Shown piece by piece: positions 10,705 through 24,038 of a DNA stretch of 64,000 nucleotides (position 1 is its first letter; each line of letters begins with the position of its first letter). Source of the DNA: Primulina eburnea (lineage: Eukaryota; Streptophyta; Magnoliopsida; Lamiales; Gesneriaceae); contig NC_133110.1 of NCBI RefSeq assembly GCF_022965805.1, positions 32,488,790-32,552,789 on the forward strand. The letters are read 5' to 3'. The notes under the pieces are model-generated. The model ran no database searches and was not told the DNA's origin. It worked only from the letters and a program-made list of their open reading frames with translations. Made by a program: the position numbers and the translations under genes.

Positions 10705-12720
10705 AGTATTTCATTGTGTTGAATTATTTTATTATAAGGGAGGAAGCAGAGAAGGGAGAAAAGAGAACACGTGAACAACAGTGAAACAAAGAGGAAATAA
10801 ATCGTCGGCCAATCACTAATTGAATTGATATATTTATTTGAAATTTATCATCCAGGAGAGGAGATTTTGAGCATGACCATAAGAAAATACATCTTTGATG
10901 TATACGGAATTCGGGAGACTTATAACTCCATTGCATTCATAACGAGAATTATTGTGTGATTTATACTGTTTAATAGGGATGTTGAAATAGATATTAGGTA
11001 ATAAATCTCACTTGGGAAAGAGAGTAGAAAGGATTGAGAATTATTGGCTAATAAACTAAAAGAATTTATGTATAGACATTGATAGGAATTAACCATAGTG
11101 GATAGTCAATGAAATCAAAATTCTTACACTTCTCTCTCATTTATTTTTTCTCTATTATTTTTTTCGATTGTTGCTCTTTTATTTATTTTATATTATAAAT
11201 CTCATATTTGATTTTCTAGATTTAATTAGGATTATTTTAATTACATCACTTAGTACAAGATTAAATTATTCATTTTCTATAGGACGATATTTGTACTTAA
11301 TCAAGTACTTAAATTTGACATTGTACACTTATAGTAAGAATTAATGCAAAGAAGTTTTTAGAACCGATATGGGGAATAATTTAATTTAGTTTACACTAAT
11401 AAAGTTATCAGTTAGTCTTAATTTTAATTTAAAGTTTATATTTTTTGTTGTATTAATCTTGACATGTTTTTCTACAGATTATGCTAAAAAACTCAAGGTG
11501 TTGATTAATTGCTTTTTATCTAAAAATTGAAAATACTGCTAAAGCATTAAGAAAGCACGAAAAGAAGACCTTAAAGAAATGACTAAACACAGAGAGGACT
11601 CGCAGACTAATACAAGAGTGGCGCCTATCAAATACCACTTTAAACTAGTGATCAATGCCAATTATTCTGGAATTTCCTGTGGGACAATCAATGCCAACAA
11701 TTTCAAGTTGAAGTTGTGTTATCAATATGGTACAACATAACCAATTTTAGGTTACAGCTACTATAGATCCTCATCTTAATCTCAGAAAATTATTGGAGAT
11801 TGCAGATACGGTAAAGATTAATAGTATTTCGAAAGACATTGTTTGATTGAATTTGTTTTTATTTTCTATTCGGGATCATGTAAGGAAGTGGCTCCGATCA
11901 CTGCCACTTGGTAGCATCATTTCATGGGTAGACATGGCTATCGATGTAAACCTAGACCTAATCACTATCATCCAAGCCTTCATAATCATGAAAATTTCTT
12001 GTATGCTAATAATAAGAATGTGTTGAATCTTCCTCCAGTATTCAACAATCAAAAGAGTGAAGGTAGACTATCTTTGGAAGATTTGGTTAACACTTTTGTG
12101 TCTCAACCTTCAAAGAGAATAGAGAAGACCTAAAATAGGATAAAAAAATCTTGAAAGGCATATTAACAATATGGGTGCCACTATAAAACCCCTTGAAGTC
12201 CAAATTGGTCAAGTGCAAGTATCATCACCAATCAGCAAAGAGGAACAATCCCCACAACACTGAGAGGAGCACATTGATGCTAATATGATCAGAGATGTCA
12301 CTGAATTTGGTCAAGCCACCAAAGAATCAAGAGAGGAGTATAAAAGAGAGGTACTGATGGTTCTGGATGATTAGTCAAAAAATCTCATGACGGAATCATA
12401 TATATTGAGTGGAACACTAAATATTCTCAAGGTCCACATGTCGTTTCCACGACGCTTCCAAAAGAAAGGACTGGCTTCTTAGTTTTCTAAGGTCTTAAAA
12501 TTTTTCACAAAATTCATATCATTATTCTTTTTGTTGAACTCCCGTTGTATCTTACCTGGGTAACAAAAATTCTTCAAATAGATTACATCCAAAAAGAAGA
12601 GATTTGTAGACTTTGAGAATGTGACAACTAAAGAATGTAGTGTTGTGATCAAAAGATGCTTCCACAAAAGCCTAAGGTGAAAGAAAGTCAAAGCAACCAA
12701 GTACGTGGCAAGATTTGGTT
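10705..12720 (+). mobile_element. Old Athila-like relic (LTR end, PBS region, gag fragment)
   Basis: The order matches element D. From about 10950 there is an LTR tail (ACTTGGGAAAG block, later a TTGTACTTAATCAAGTACTTAAA block). Near 11360 a decayed primer site reads AGAACCGATATGGGGA, where D has GGCGCCGTTGCCGGGGA. A heavily broken gag follows from about 11500. The frame at 11924-12133 encodes NHYHPSLHNHENFLYANNKN, clearly the same stretch as the D Gag. Many stops and frameshifts mark it as far older than D. Homology fades beyond about 12480. Confidence 0.75.
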
Positions 12721-13140
12721 GGATATATAAGATCTAGTGCTTTGACCTAAAAATAAGTTTTTTTTTTGTGTTATATTGATTATCTCATGAATTTAAATCT
12801 CTGAAATAATATCACAAAAAATATATTTTTTTTAAGAAGAAAAAATTGTTCAGTATTATAAGATAAATTTAATAATAATAATGATAAAATCATTTATTCT
12901 TACGATTAAAATAATGAGTAGTTATTCTAATATAATAATTATTATAGTAGTCAATTTTCATAAGGTTTTGTTGTTGCTTTTGAAAGTTTAAATATATATA
13001 TATATATATATCAAGAAAAATTGTGTAAGATGCATGGGTATTAATCAAATAAATAAATAATATGAAGAAGATTATTAATCTTTTTTCAGATGTATTATAT
13101 TATTATTATTATTATTATTATTATTCACTGTACAAATTAT
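12721..13140. repeat. AT-rich spacer with microsatellites
   Basis: No gene is seen. A (TA)n run lies at 12991-13011 and a (TTA)n run at 13093-13125. This is probably the distal promoter region of the WD40 gene. Confidence 0.7.
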
Positions 13141-13227
13141 TAATTTCCAAAATCAACAATCACTTAAACCCAGCCGGCGGCGAAAACCCTTGACCACCGT
13201 TCACACCACCGGCCGACCGTCACCCTG

Positions 13228-13742
13228 TATAAGCCGCCTCTTTGTACTTCATCCATTCTCGGGTACATCAAAGTTCAGATTTTTTATTTAGAACTTCAGT
13301 TTGTGTTATAATACAAGATCAATTTCATATTGTTTATTTGTTATTTGATCTGCTTTTCTGGGCTCTATTCGATTTTTCAGCTTTTATATGATTTTGGAGC
13401 TGGTTAGGCTCATTTGAAAGGTCGAATTTGATTCAAGCTGGACTGCTTGAGCTTAAATGTTCCACCTTTTCATTTTGCTGACATTTTATCAGTTGAGCTG
13501 AAACGAGCTGGGAAAATAATGCAAACAGTAATTTATTTTTCTTTCATGATTTAGATTTTAGATCCCATCAAACTCATTCAATTCTGTTGGATTACATTTA
13601 GTTAAAGTAAATTCGACTGATAAAGATATTGTTTTCGTCAAACTTATTGCTAGTTCTTTGATATATGGTGGCATTCATTGGTAATATTATCAAATTTTGA
13701 TTATCACTTGGACTGAAGTTTCCTTTTCTGTATGTTTCAGAA
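13228..13742 (+). promoter_or_regulatory. Probable core promoter and 5' UTR (with intron) of the WD40 gene
   Basis: A TATAAG motif at 13228-13233 lies in a locally GC-richer stretch and is a plausible TATA box. TTTTCTGTATGTTTCAG ending at 13740 is a good 3' splice site two bases before the start ATG, so the 5' UTR probably contains an intron. I could not fix its donor site or the transcription start. Confidence 0.5.
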
Positions 13743-16700
13743 ATGAATGTGGCTTCTCCGGTCCATGATGAAGGTCAAGGAGAGGATTTTCTGGATGAAA
13801 GCGATATCATTAATGAATATGATGTCGATGAAGAAGGTATATTGTAAGAATTGCTGCTGTCATCCGCTTTTTACAAAATACGGGGTAGTCAGATTTAATT
13901 ACATTGGTGATTCTAATCATTTCATGTTCTGATGAAATTTTTTAGGAATGGGTGTTAGAAGCCCTTTGGTTAAAACTTTTTATTTGTAGTAATTGGTGGC
14001 CATCCTATTTAGAGTATATTTAAGTTGGTGAATGATTTTCATATAAAAATTGTGTATGTTGAATGAATGTTTTTTTTCCTTTTACCAAAAAGAGTATCGC
14101 TGTTTGCCTTTTTCTTTGAAGTCGACTTCTTTTTTAACAGTCCCACGTGTTCATCATGCCACTGTTTATTTAGGAATTATTCCTAAATTTCTACTTCATT
14201 TTATGTGCACTTGAATTGCTTGCAATTTCAGAACTTCCAGATGTGGATGATGAACTTCCAGATGAGGATGATGAAGGAGGCTCTGATGGAGAAGAAGGTG
14301 TCCATATTTGATATTAAATAATATATCACTAATACCTTTTTTTATTTGTCCCCAATATACATACAAGATATTCGTATTCTGTTAATGCGAACTTGTTTTC
14401 CTGATTTATTGAGTGAATGAAAGAGTGCACAAGGTGGAATAGAAACACTTGAGAGCTGTGTATTTCCTACTTACAATGTCAATTCAGTGATATCTGTTTG
14501 AAGCACCGAATTAGGAAAAAAATAATTGTAAAAAGTTCTAGTTGGACAATGAATTCATTTTGTAAAATGACAACTTTAGGGACTGCTGCTAAATAGTGTG
14601 ATGGCATGAGAGCGCTCTTTGTGGTACATTTATAGAACTTTTTTTTATATATATAAATGAGTTTATATCTCAAATTATTTTTTCTAGATCTTACCCTGTT
14701 GTGCAATTATGGTTGCAGATGTTGTTGATGATTCAATACACATATTTACGGGTCATACAGGTGCACCGTGTCTTTTTCTGCTTACCAATAGTGTATCATA
14801 TTTCTTTTATTAATTCCACATATTTAATTGTCATGCAAATGCACTATGTTTTCTGGTTTTGAATGCTATTTCAGTTAATGAAGCCAATATAATGTGTTAG
14901 TTTCTTTGTATTAATTCTTCTAACGGAGATTTAGATATTTGTTCCTTTGCTTCTAGGTGAACTATACACCGCTGCATGCAGTCCAACGGACCCTACATTG
15001 GTTGCTACTGGCGGTGGCGATGAAAAAGGATTCTTATGGAAGATCAATCAAGGAGACTGGATTTTTGCATTAGAAGGTATGTGATTGAGAGTTTCTCAAA
15101 CCAAAAAAATAAAAGTGTTTTTGAACATTTGTTGGTTCATGAGATCTTTCCAAATTTGTGTATGGTGTCAAACAATCTAATAAACGACTTATGTATTTCA
15201 AGAATTTTAAGTGTATCACTATAAAAATCCTTGGTTTGCAAACTTGAAGTCTAGTGAAGGCTTATGATAAACAGATAACTTGTGTAAATTGCTTGAACAT
15301 TGAAAGAAAAAGCATGAATAAGATCAATTTACTTGTTTCTTTTCAAATGAATACAACGGCATCATTAGTTAATAAGTTATCGTGACCCCTGCCAGTTGAT
15401 TGCATTCTAGTCCCTTGTGTTTGAGGATCCCAAACGTCCTTGTGCAGGTCACCAGGACTCTGTATCTTGTTTAGCTTTTAGTGTAGATGGAAAGTTGCTT
15501 GCATCTGGAGGCTTGGATGGAGTTGTTAAAATATGGGACACAGCTAGCGGAGACTTAAGATGCACACTTGAAGGTCCTACAGGGAACATTGAGGTGATAT
15601 TCAAACTTATGCTTGTGAATTATTTCTTTGTATCTGTTGTCTGAACTGGAAATTGTACAGTGGGTCAGGTGGCATCCAAAAGGACATTTGATCTTAGCTG
15701 GTTCTGACGATTCTTCTGTGTGGATGTGGAATGCTGACAAGGCTGCTGTTTTGAATGTTTTCACCGGGCATGGGAGTAGTGTAACTTGTGGTGATTTTAC
15801 TCCTGATGGTACTGATCTTTAGTGCTTTCTTTTGGTGACTATTATATTATTTCAAAAATCCTTATTTATAATTAACACTTACTTTCTGAAGGTAAAGTAA
15901 TATGTAGTGGTTCCGATGATGCAACAATGAGAGTTTGGAACCCTAGAACAGGTGAAATCATCCATGTTGTCCGAGGTATGGCACTGAGTTTGTATTTGTA
16001 AATATCTCTAATATTATGTTGTAAGCTGTTTGGTTGAGCTTCATGCATGTTCAAGTCATGATCCATTCTTCAGAAACTCCTTAATGTGCAATATTGTAAA
16101 AAGATCCGTCCATGATTTTCAAATACTTTTATATTTGCTTGAAGCAAAATCAAGGTGAGACTGAGGTTTTTCTACTTGAAACAACTCATTCTTGAATATT
16201 ATGAAAGTACTAATTTACATAAGAATTCTGAGTTAAGCAGACAATAGTGTCAGTTGCCGAAATTTTTGTTTATGCAAAGCAATGGCAAAATGAATCGCTA
16301 TAGTTTTTTGTTTTATTAGTGAAATAGGAGAGTGGACTCTAATGCACATGTGACTTATTTTTGAGTCAAAGCAGCAGCCAAACGACCTTTGTGAGTTCTG
16401 AATTTTATAACATTGTACCTTTTGCTCGAAGAGACAAAATAAGCTAGTACAGGACAATGCATAACTTTGCTTCAATAAGTGTGAAGTTCTTTGTGCAACT
16501 GGTCCTTACTCTTGATGTATAGCATGTGAAGAGCATGTGACAATTGGAAGAATTTAGATTTCCTTATGTTTCTAGCTTGCTGCCACTCTACGTCCTTCTC
16601 ACTCTCCCCTGCTGAACTTTCTGCACAAACAGCATTGGAAATTACTGCTAACAACATCCATGCAATACAAAAGTTAAAAAGTCGTGCTCCTCTATCATTG

Positions 16701-18407
16701 CTTTGTTATTTTAGTTTTGCTGTTATTGGATTCTTTCTAGCCTCGGGATTTGCTGGCACTGCTGATTATTGTATATCTTATTGTAAAGGTCATCCTTATC
16801 ATACTGAAGGACTCACATGCTTGACGATCAATTCTGACTCTACTCTTGTGCTCACTGGTTCAAATGATGGTTCAGTTCATATTGTCAACATATCAACTGG
16901 GAAGGTGCTTTGGCTTTTTTTCTTTCTTTTCAATCTTCAATGCCACTAACATGCGTTGGAGTGGTTCCACTGCTGACAAAATTGGCTTTTTAGGTGATTG
17001 TATTGATTGATCTTGCAATTTTCAATTCTCAGGTGGTAAGTTCTTTAAGTGCCCATTCCGAATCAGTCGAGTGTGCAGCTTTTGAATTAAGGTGTGACTT
17101 GCTACTTTTTCATCTTCATCCTGTAAAATCAAAAGAAACAGATACAGATACTTACATCTTACTTAAGTAAACTATCCTGTGTCTCAGCAAATTTTTCATG
17201 CTTTTTTTCGTGAAGTAGAATATATATTCAAGTTTCTTTCACATGTTTTCCTTAAACTTACTTGAAGTACTCGAGGAGGCTATCCAATGGCTGCGACAGG
17301 AGGCATGGATAATAAGCTTATAATATGGGATCTACAGCATTCATCTCCTAGGTGCACATGTGACCATGAGGTTTGTTGAATTCCTTTCTTTTCTTGAGCT
17401 ATTTTTTTTTTATTGAATTTTGATTTTTTTGGGGGCTGTGGGGGTGGGATAAACATTGACATCCGAAGAAGGGGGCTGTAGTTTTTGGGCTCAAATCCAA
17501 AAAGCTCGAAAGAAGTCTATACTTCGTAAGCATATTACTTGAAGAAACATACTCCATATTTCACAACACTGCATTCCTCGGTCCTCACCTTGTAAGTTTA
17601 AACTATATGCCTATTACCAGAGTCAGACAATTCATTTACTCATGAAGTGATATACCTATTACCGGAGTCAGACAATTCATTTACTCATAAAGTGTGATAA
17701 ATTTCATGGAGTTGAGAGCATCCAAGTATCAGGAGATAGATGGGAAGCAATTAAGATTAACATTGTAAGTTGAAGTCTGCATTTAATAAGAAGGCGTCAA
17801 TTTGGTATTTTATGTTCGTATTGTGTCATTTTTATCAGCATCATGTAATGTTCAGTCGCAGATTGGGTTGTAGTTCTCAGGGGTGATGATACTGTAATAG
17901 ATAAGAAATTAGCAGTAAAAAATTCTTTTCTTGGTGATGATGCATTCACAGAATAAGGAGTATTCAAGTAGATAAAAAGGTGGATTTTGGCAGTCCTTTT
18001 ATTTTGGAGGGGGTTTCTTGAGGTGCCTTTGAGGCAGTGAAATTTGGTTAGATCTAGTCTTGATCCCACCTAATCACATCCATCTTTGACAAACATATTC
18101 CTATGTATTTGGATCAAATCTTCCCATGATTCTTTCGTGGGTGATCGTTGCAACAGCTTATCTTAGTCCTTTTTGGCAGGATGGAGTCACTTGTTTGCTT
18201 TGGCTATCTGGTTCTAGATTTATGGCCACAGGCTGCGTCGATGGGAAAGTTCGAATATGGGATAGTCTCTCCGGAAACTGTGCAAGAATATTATGTGGAC
18301 ACACAGGTCCAATTCAGTCGATTGACACATCTTCTAATGGAGAGTTCTTGGTAGCTGTTTCAATCGATGGAACTGCTAGAGTGTTCGAGATCGCTGAATT
18401 CAGATAA
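13743..18407 (+). CDS. WD40-repeat protein, AAMP (angio-associated migratory cell protein) type
   Basis: I assembled 11 coding exons, all with GT-AG introns: 13743-13836, 14232-14297, 14719-14760, 14957-15076, 15448-15593, 15661-15808, 15892-15975, 16789-16904, 17033-17091, 17268-17370 and 18180-18407. They total 1206 bases, an uninterrupted frame of 401 residues plus stop. Residues 1 to about 60 are very acidic (runs of D and E), followed by a WD40 propeller. Blade signatures include EKGFLWKI, DGVVKIWD, DSSVWMWN, DATMRVWN, DGSVHIVN, DNKLIIWD, DGKVRIWD and DGTARVFE, i.e. eight blades. Length, acidic N-terminus and blade number fit AAMP homologues. The plant role is poorly known; a scaffold or ribosome-associated role is inferred from the family. 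Most introns lie in the same phase (after the first codon base). It is the only intact host gene in the window. Confidence 0.9.
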
Positions 18408-19087
18408 AAATAAATCGATTCAGGTTAGCTTAAGTTCGATTTCCTAGAGTGTTAGTACTGATCCAGTCAGTGGTCATAGTGAGCCAAACATACTTTTCTA
18501 CATGTGGCAACTTGTGGAACCACATGAAAAAATGATTTGGCTCCCTTTTGTGTCGTCGGATCCAGTCGAGGTGTTACCCCAGCTACCATCGAATGAACCC
18601 ATTAGTTTATTTTGGATAGAAATTCTTGGGCGAGTTGTGCATTTGCTTCAAAGATTTATGATACTTTGATAGCCTTTGATTTTGATATATTTCATATAGG
18701 ATTACGCTGTATATGATCATAATTATTATAACCATATTGAAATTTATATATATAAACAAATTTTTGTCATATTATGAAAAGTATTTAGTGATATTAATAT
18801 ATTTACCTATCACATTAAATATTTGAAAACAAATATAAAATAAATGTGTAATTAAATGTGAAGTCTTTTCAATTTCTTTTTTAAAACTTCAAAAGACTTC
18901 ACATTTAAATTTGATGTGATGATGTCACTTGAAAATATAAAACTATATTTAAATGTCTATATGTATTGTGTCATTTCATTTAATTTTGATTATGGTTTTA
19001 AATAAATATAATTTTTTTATATATAATATTATGTTTTTCTTTTAAAAGAGTATGTCTTGAATTTTGGTTTTTTGATTGTCAAATTGC

Positions 19088-19156
<69 letters not shown>

Positions 19157-19779
19157 TCAATATAAATATTTTTTAATTTGTTCTAATAAAAATTTAATCA
19201 AAATTTATTCATCTAATAAAAACAAATATTTGTCTTTTTAAAAATATTTAATTTTAAAATTAAATTTGATAGAAAAAATAATATATGATTTTTAAAATAT
19301 ATTTTTATTTGTTTATTAGTAACAGTTTCACTAGTCAAGATAAAGAAGTCAATTTAACGACAAAATATTGTTATCTTCATTTAAACGTTTCTCAAATTAT
19401 ATAAACATTTTTTATATAATAATTATTTTTTATAATAATATTTAAATTTTAAATATATTCATCATATTACGTCAATAATTTTAATAATTATTCAACGTTA
19501 ATATATACGAAGTTTAATAATTAATGGCATAAAATAACATTTTGTTTGTAATACAATAAAAAGCTAATTTAAATAATATTTAAATTCTTAAATCCTTTCA
19601 CATAGTGTTTCGATGAGAGAAGGTTTCGAATTTACCCTCTAAATTTAAACCATCAAACTCCAAAATATGAATGTGTAATGAACTTTAAATATAATTAATA
19701 TTGGTGAAATTGAAAGTTCAAATTTTACAACTTTTTTCAAATCAAGTCATTTCACGACATCAAAATGGCTAGAGGTGGG
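18408..19779. other. 3' UTR and AT-rich intergenic spacer
   Basis: The first few hundred bases after the stop are probably 3' UTR; AATAAA-like motifs are too frequent here to pick one. An 18-base perfect inverted repeat lies at 18852-18869 and 18891-18908 with a 21-base loop. A long (TTA)n microsatellite occupies 19087-19156. The rest is plain AT-rich sequence without coding signal. Confidence 0.65.
19087..19156. repeat. (TTA)n microsatellite
   Basis: About 70 bases of TTA/ATT trinucleotide repeat with a single interruption near 19123. Confidence 0.95.
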
Positions 19780-21560
19780 GGTTGGTTGGTTCAACGAACT
19801 TAGCATATTTTATGTGTAATTTTATAAGATCGGCATACAATATATCACATGCAAAAAATTCTATTCTAGAAGCTATGGTAAATACTGGAATATCTGTCTC
19901 TAATGTTGTTTCTTTTATGGAAAATGAAGCATGCGGGCCACCAAATTTAGGTTTTATTAGAAAGTATGCATATGAGTCGGTTGGAAAAATATACAAAAGT
20001 TGAGAATGGAGATGTCACTGCACTTATTCAATATTTTATAAATAATGCGAATAAGAAGAATTATTTATACTAGAATGTTCAATTGGATGATGACGATAGG
20101 GTGATGAACTTTTTTCTTTAGGGGCTATAGATGTCAGGTTTATTATGAATATTTTGGTAATGTCCTGTTGATTGATACAACATATTGAACAAATAAGTAA
20201 AATTTGATATGTGCTCCATTTGTTTGTATAAATCAACATATGCAGAATGTGTTGTTTGGCTTGACCTTTATGTCAGATAAAACTCAAAATTCTTTTGAAT
20301 GGTTGTTTGCAATATTTCTTGATTCTATGAATTGACGACAACCACATGCTATCTTTTCAGACCAATGTCAAGCCATGATGAATGTCATTGAAACAATTTT
20401 TCCACTTTCACATCATCGTTTATGTCAATGACATACAAATCAAAATGCTTCTTCACACTTTAGGAGTTTAAATGGTGATTCTGTTTTTAAAGGATTGTGG
20501 TATAAATGCATGAATCATTGTGAATCTAAAGATAAATTTGAGAGCACATGGAAATATATGATTGAAACATATGATTTGGATGGTCATAAATGGTTGAATG
20601 AGATGTACAAGCTTAAGGAGAAATGGTCTACTACTTTTATGAATAGAAGGTTTAGTGCAGGAATTTTGGCTACTTAGAGAAATGAAGTCACAGTATGGTT
20701 TTAAAAGGCAGGTAACAAATTGAGTTCTTTGTATGACTTTATGTTGAATTATGCAAAGATTCAAAATAACTGGCGGGAAAGGGAAAAGACTGAAGATACC
20801 CGTTGTCGGCATGGTAATCATGTACAGATTTTGAAAAACCATCAATTGTTGATTCATGCTACTAATGTTTATATGATGTCTTTATACTTGCTATTCGAAG
20901 TTGAATTGGTCAATTCATTGAATTGCAAATTGGTTGAACCACCATATTGTTTTGGTAATGATTGGAATTAGATTAAAATCAAAGTAAAATCTCATGATGA
21001 AAAGTCAAGGGTTCAACACGTGGTGTTCAATAAGCATAATCATGAAATAAAGTGCAGTTGTCGTAAGTTTGAGACAAATAGGATTTTGTGTAAGCATGCT
21101 TGGATGGTGTTTAACTGTATGGATGTCACTGTGATACCCGAATGTTATATTTTGAAGATGTGGATGAAGAATGTAGGAAATAGACTTACATCTGACTTTG
21201 ACGAAAGTGGCAGGAGTGTGATGGTCGTGTATCTGAAATGGTTTTTGTCAACGAAATAATGAGATCAACCTATTATGTAACTCAACTGAGCAAATCTCAT
21301 GACGAGGCAAGAAAAATATTATATGGATTGTTTGACGCTACAAAAGATGAAATCTCCAACCTTGTATTGAATTTAGGTATAGATGTGATGATATTCGAAG
21401 TGATGGAGTATGCATATGTAACCCAATTACTGCTAAAGCCAAAAGAGTTACTAATGCTAATATTACACGACACTGGGATACTAAGAGCAAAAAAAGAAAA
21501 GAAAAAGGAAAAAAGGAGAAAAGAAGTTTCAATTAAGTTTTCATATTTTCAGGTAAGTGT
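19780..21560 (+). pseudogene. FAR1-related sequence (FRS) / MULE transposase-like pseudogene
   Basis: Translated pieces in shifting frames spell a FAR1/FRS-type protein. First comes KNSILEAMVNTGISV and MENEACGPPNLGFIRK (19782-20003). The MULE transposase domain follows from about 20090, with LDDDDRVMNFFF, SFEWLF and FSDQCQAM. Then WYKCMNHCESKDKFESTWKY and EKWSTTFMNRRFSAG appear near 20500-20670. A SWIM zinc finger closes it at 21020-21150, with CSCRKFETNRILCKH. In-frame stops at several points (for example after NLYLY-, SMN- and RFSAGILAT-type stretches) and frameshifts show it is dead. The FAR1 DNA-binding N-terminus is not found. A lysine-rich tail ends at a CAG/GTAAGT donor near 21552, so copia element E probably landed in an intron. 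Confidence 0.85.
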
Positions 21561-21715
21561 GGATAGTCGAGTATAGATTAATTGAATTAATTGTTGTATT
21601 GAAGTTTCATATGTTGAAGTTTCATACTTACTATCAAAGTTACATAATGTGGTTGATTCATGGTGTACTGAAGCTCCATACTATACTTATTATGTGGTTT
21701 AATTGAATTAAGTTG

Positions 21716-22264
21716 TGTTGTAATTCGATTTGATCACGATCGAATTAACTGGTCCCAATTGCAAGAAATATCGAATTCGGGTTAATATTAAAACATGCAA
21801 TATGTCAGCAATCAACGGTGATCAAGAAATAAACTGAAGAATAAGAAATGCGATCAACACCAAAGCGATTTAAAGTGGTTCGACAAATTTGTCTACTTCC
21901 ACGGACAAGCAACACTCGACCAATATTTATTGAACTCAAGAACAACTTAATGGTGAATTCACAAGTTTCTGGATCAATCTCACATACACAGATCTCCAAT
22001 CAATTCCTCAGCAATGAATCCGAAAGATAAGAGGAAAAACTTTCTTTTGTTGTGAGTGAATGTGTAAAACAGAAGAAGTAGCCCCATTAAACCTCAGGGC
22101 CTCTGAACATATATACTTCCTTGTGTGTGAACACTATATGTAAGCAACTGCCACTCTCAACCATTTCTTGACTTTTGTTAATTCACCTTGTGCCATTAAG
22201 CTGGCTCAAACAGAAAAACAACAAGGCTCCACCAAAGTGTCAAAATCTTGAGATAATATCCACA
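21716..22264 (-). repeat. 3' LTR of copia element E (549 bp)
   Basis: It matches 33097-33636 with scattered substitutions and a small indel near 21768. Its outer edge carries the AGTTG duplication. Confidence 0.9.
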
Positions 22265-22322
22265 ATTCTCCACCTTGTCTCAAGATTGAATCAAGTGCTA
22301 CTTGTCAGTATCAGCCCTTAGT

Positions 22323-23933
22323 CTAAGGACCTTCCAGTTCTTCAACATTGATCATTTTTAAGCAATATAGAAGTTTATCTTTCGTGATTGGCTTTGTTAA
22401 CATGCCAGCTACATTGTCATCGGTTTTAACTTTTTCCAGCTCTACTTCTCCTTTGCCAACTACTTCTCTCACGAAATGCAATTTCACACCCACATGTTTA
22501 GTTCTCTCATGAAACACTTGATTCTTAGTTAAGTGAATTGCACTTTGATTATCACACAACAGCCTTAATGTTGCATCCTGAATTTCTAGTTCAGCAACTA
22601 ATCCACGCAGGCACATAGCTTCCTTAACTCCTTCTGTAATGGCAATATATTCGGCTTCTGTGGTTGACAGTGCCACCACTGGTTGAAGGCTTACTTTCCA
22701 ACTGATAGTTGTTCCGAACATTGTGAAGACATATCCAGTGATTGACTTCCGAGTGTCAATGCACCTTGCAAAATCAGAATCCACAAAACCATTTAATGCT
22801 TCAGTTATCTCATTTGCTCTACCATAGACCAACCTATACCTCACTGTACCCTTGAGGTATCTCATCACCCATTTGAGGGCTTCCCAATGAGTTTTCCCGG
22901 GATTGGCCATGAATCTGCTCACCATACTTACAGCATATGCTAGATCAGGCCTTGTGCATATCATTGCATACATGACTGAGCCTACAACACTTGCGTAAGG
23001 TACATTAGTCATGTAATTCCTTTCTTCACTTGTTTCTGGTTTATGGGATGCAGTGAGTTTGAAATGTTGTGCTAATGATGTTAGCACACTCTTTGAACTT
23101 GACATTCCAAACTTACCCAATACCTTCTCAATATATGATCACTGTGACAAGTAAATCAATTTACTTCCCTTGTCCCTCTTTATTTCCATATCAAGCATCA
23201 TTCTTGTTGGACCAAGATCCTTCATGTCAAACTCTGTTTTAAATTCTGTTTTGAGCTTGGTAATCTCCTTTCTTTCTGCACAGGCTATCAATATATCATC
23301 CACGTACAATATTATATATATCATTACATCTGTTTCACCGCGTTTAAAGTACACACACAGATCATATCTATTTTTACTGAAACCAGCTTTAAACATGAAG
23401 TCATCGAACCTCTTATTCCATTGCCTTGGGGACTGTTTTAACCCACACAAAGATTTCTTTAGTTTATACACTTTGTTCTCACTTCCTCCCATAATGAAGA
23501 CTTCGGGTTGAAGCATGTAAATGTCTTCTTCTAGCTCTCCATGTAATAAATTTGTCCTTACATCCATCTGTTCCAGTTCCAAGTCCCATCTTGCACAAAT
23601 GGCCAATAGAATTCGAATTAATCTGTGTTTTACTACTGGAGAGAATATCTCATGGAAATCAATTCCTTCTCTCTGTGTAAACCCTTTGGCTACAAGTCTT
23701 GCCTTTAGCCTTGGTGGTTCAACTCCAGGTATACAATCCTTTCTTTTGAACACCCATTTTGATGCAACCAATTTCAGTCCATGTGGTCTTTCTACTAGTG
23801 TCCAGGTCTTGTTGTCCTGTAGTGACTTAATCTCTTCCCTCATCGCCTCTAACCATTTGTGCTTATTTTGACTGCTCAAGGCTTCCTTGTAGGACTTTGG
23901 TTCTTCAATGTCCAAACTTTGAGCTGTAATCAA
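22323..23933 (-). pseudogene. Element E reverse transcriptase and RNase H region
   Basis: Two consecutive frames are separated by six codons in the same register. A single in-frame TGA at 23139-23141, just after KLIYLSQ, breaks an otherwise continuous product. The reverse transcriptase part (23139-23933) holds [17 protein letters not shown] and the YVDDILIA catalytic motif. The next frame (22323-23120) holds SDFARCIDTRKSITGYVF, ALSTTEAEYIA and a DNQSAIHLTKNQVFHERTKH RNase H signature. Order and motifs are standard for Ty1/copia. Confidence 0.88.
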
Positions 23934-24038
23934 GGCATATGATATGAGATCATCATAGCCATACCTCTCTGGTGGTTTGCTTGCTCATTTTTCTCTATCT
24001 CTTATTAGACTATACCCTTCTTCTGGTACCTGTTGGGA

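Noticed and set aside
11924..12133. Short ORF as an independent small gene
   Set aside because: Its protein matches a stretch of the element D Gag, so it is a relic fragment of an old Athila-like copy.
16566..16949. 127-codon frame inside the WD40 gene as a separate protein
   Set aside because: Its first two thirds lie in an intron. Only the end from 16789 is exon of the WD40 gene.
13093..19156. (TTA)n tracts flanking the WD40 gene as paired matrix-attachment sites
   Set aside because: Such microsatellites are common in AT-rich plant DNA, and two tracts around one gene are not enough evidence.
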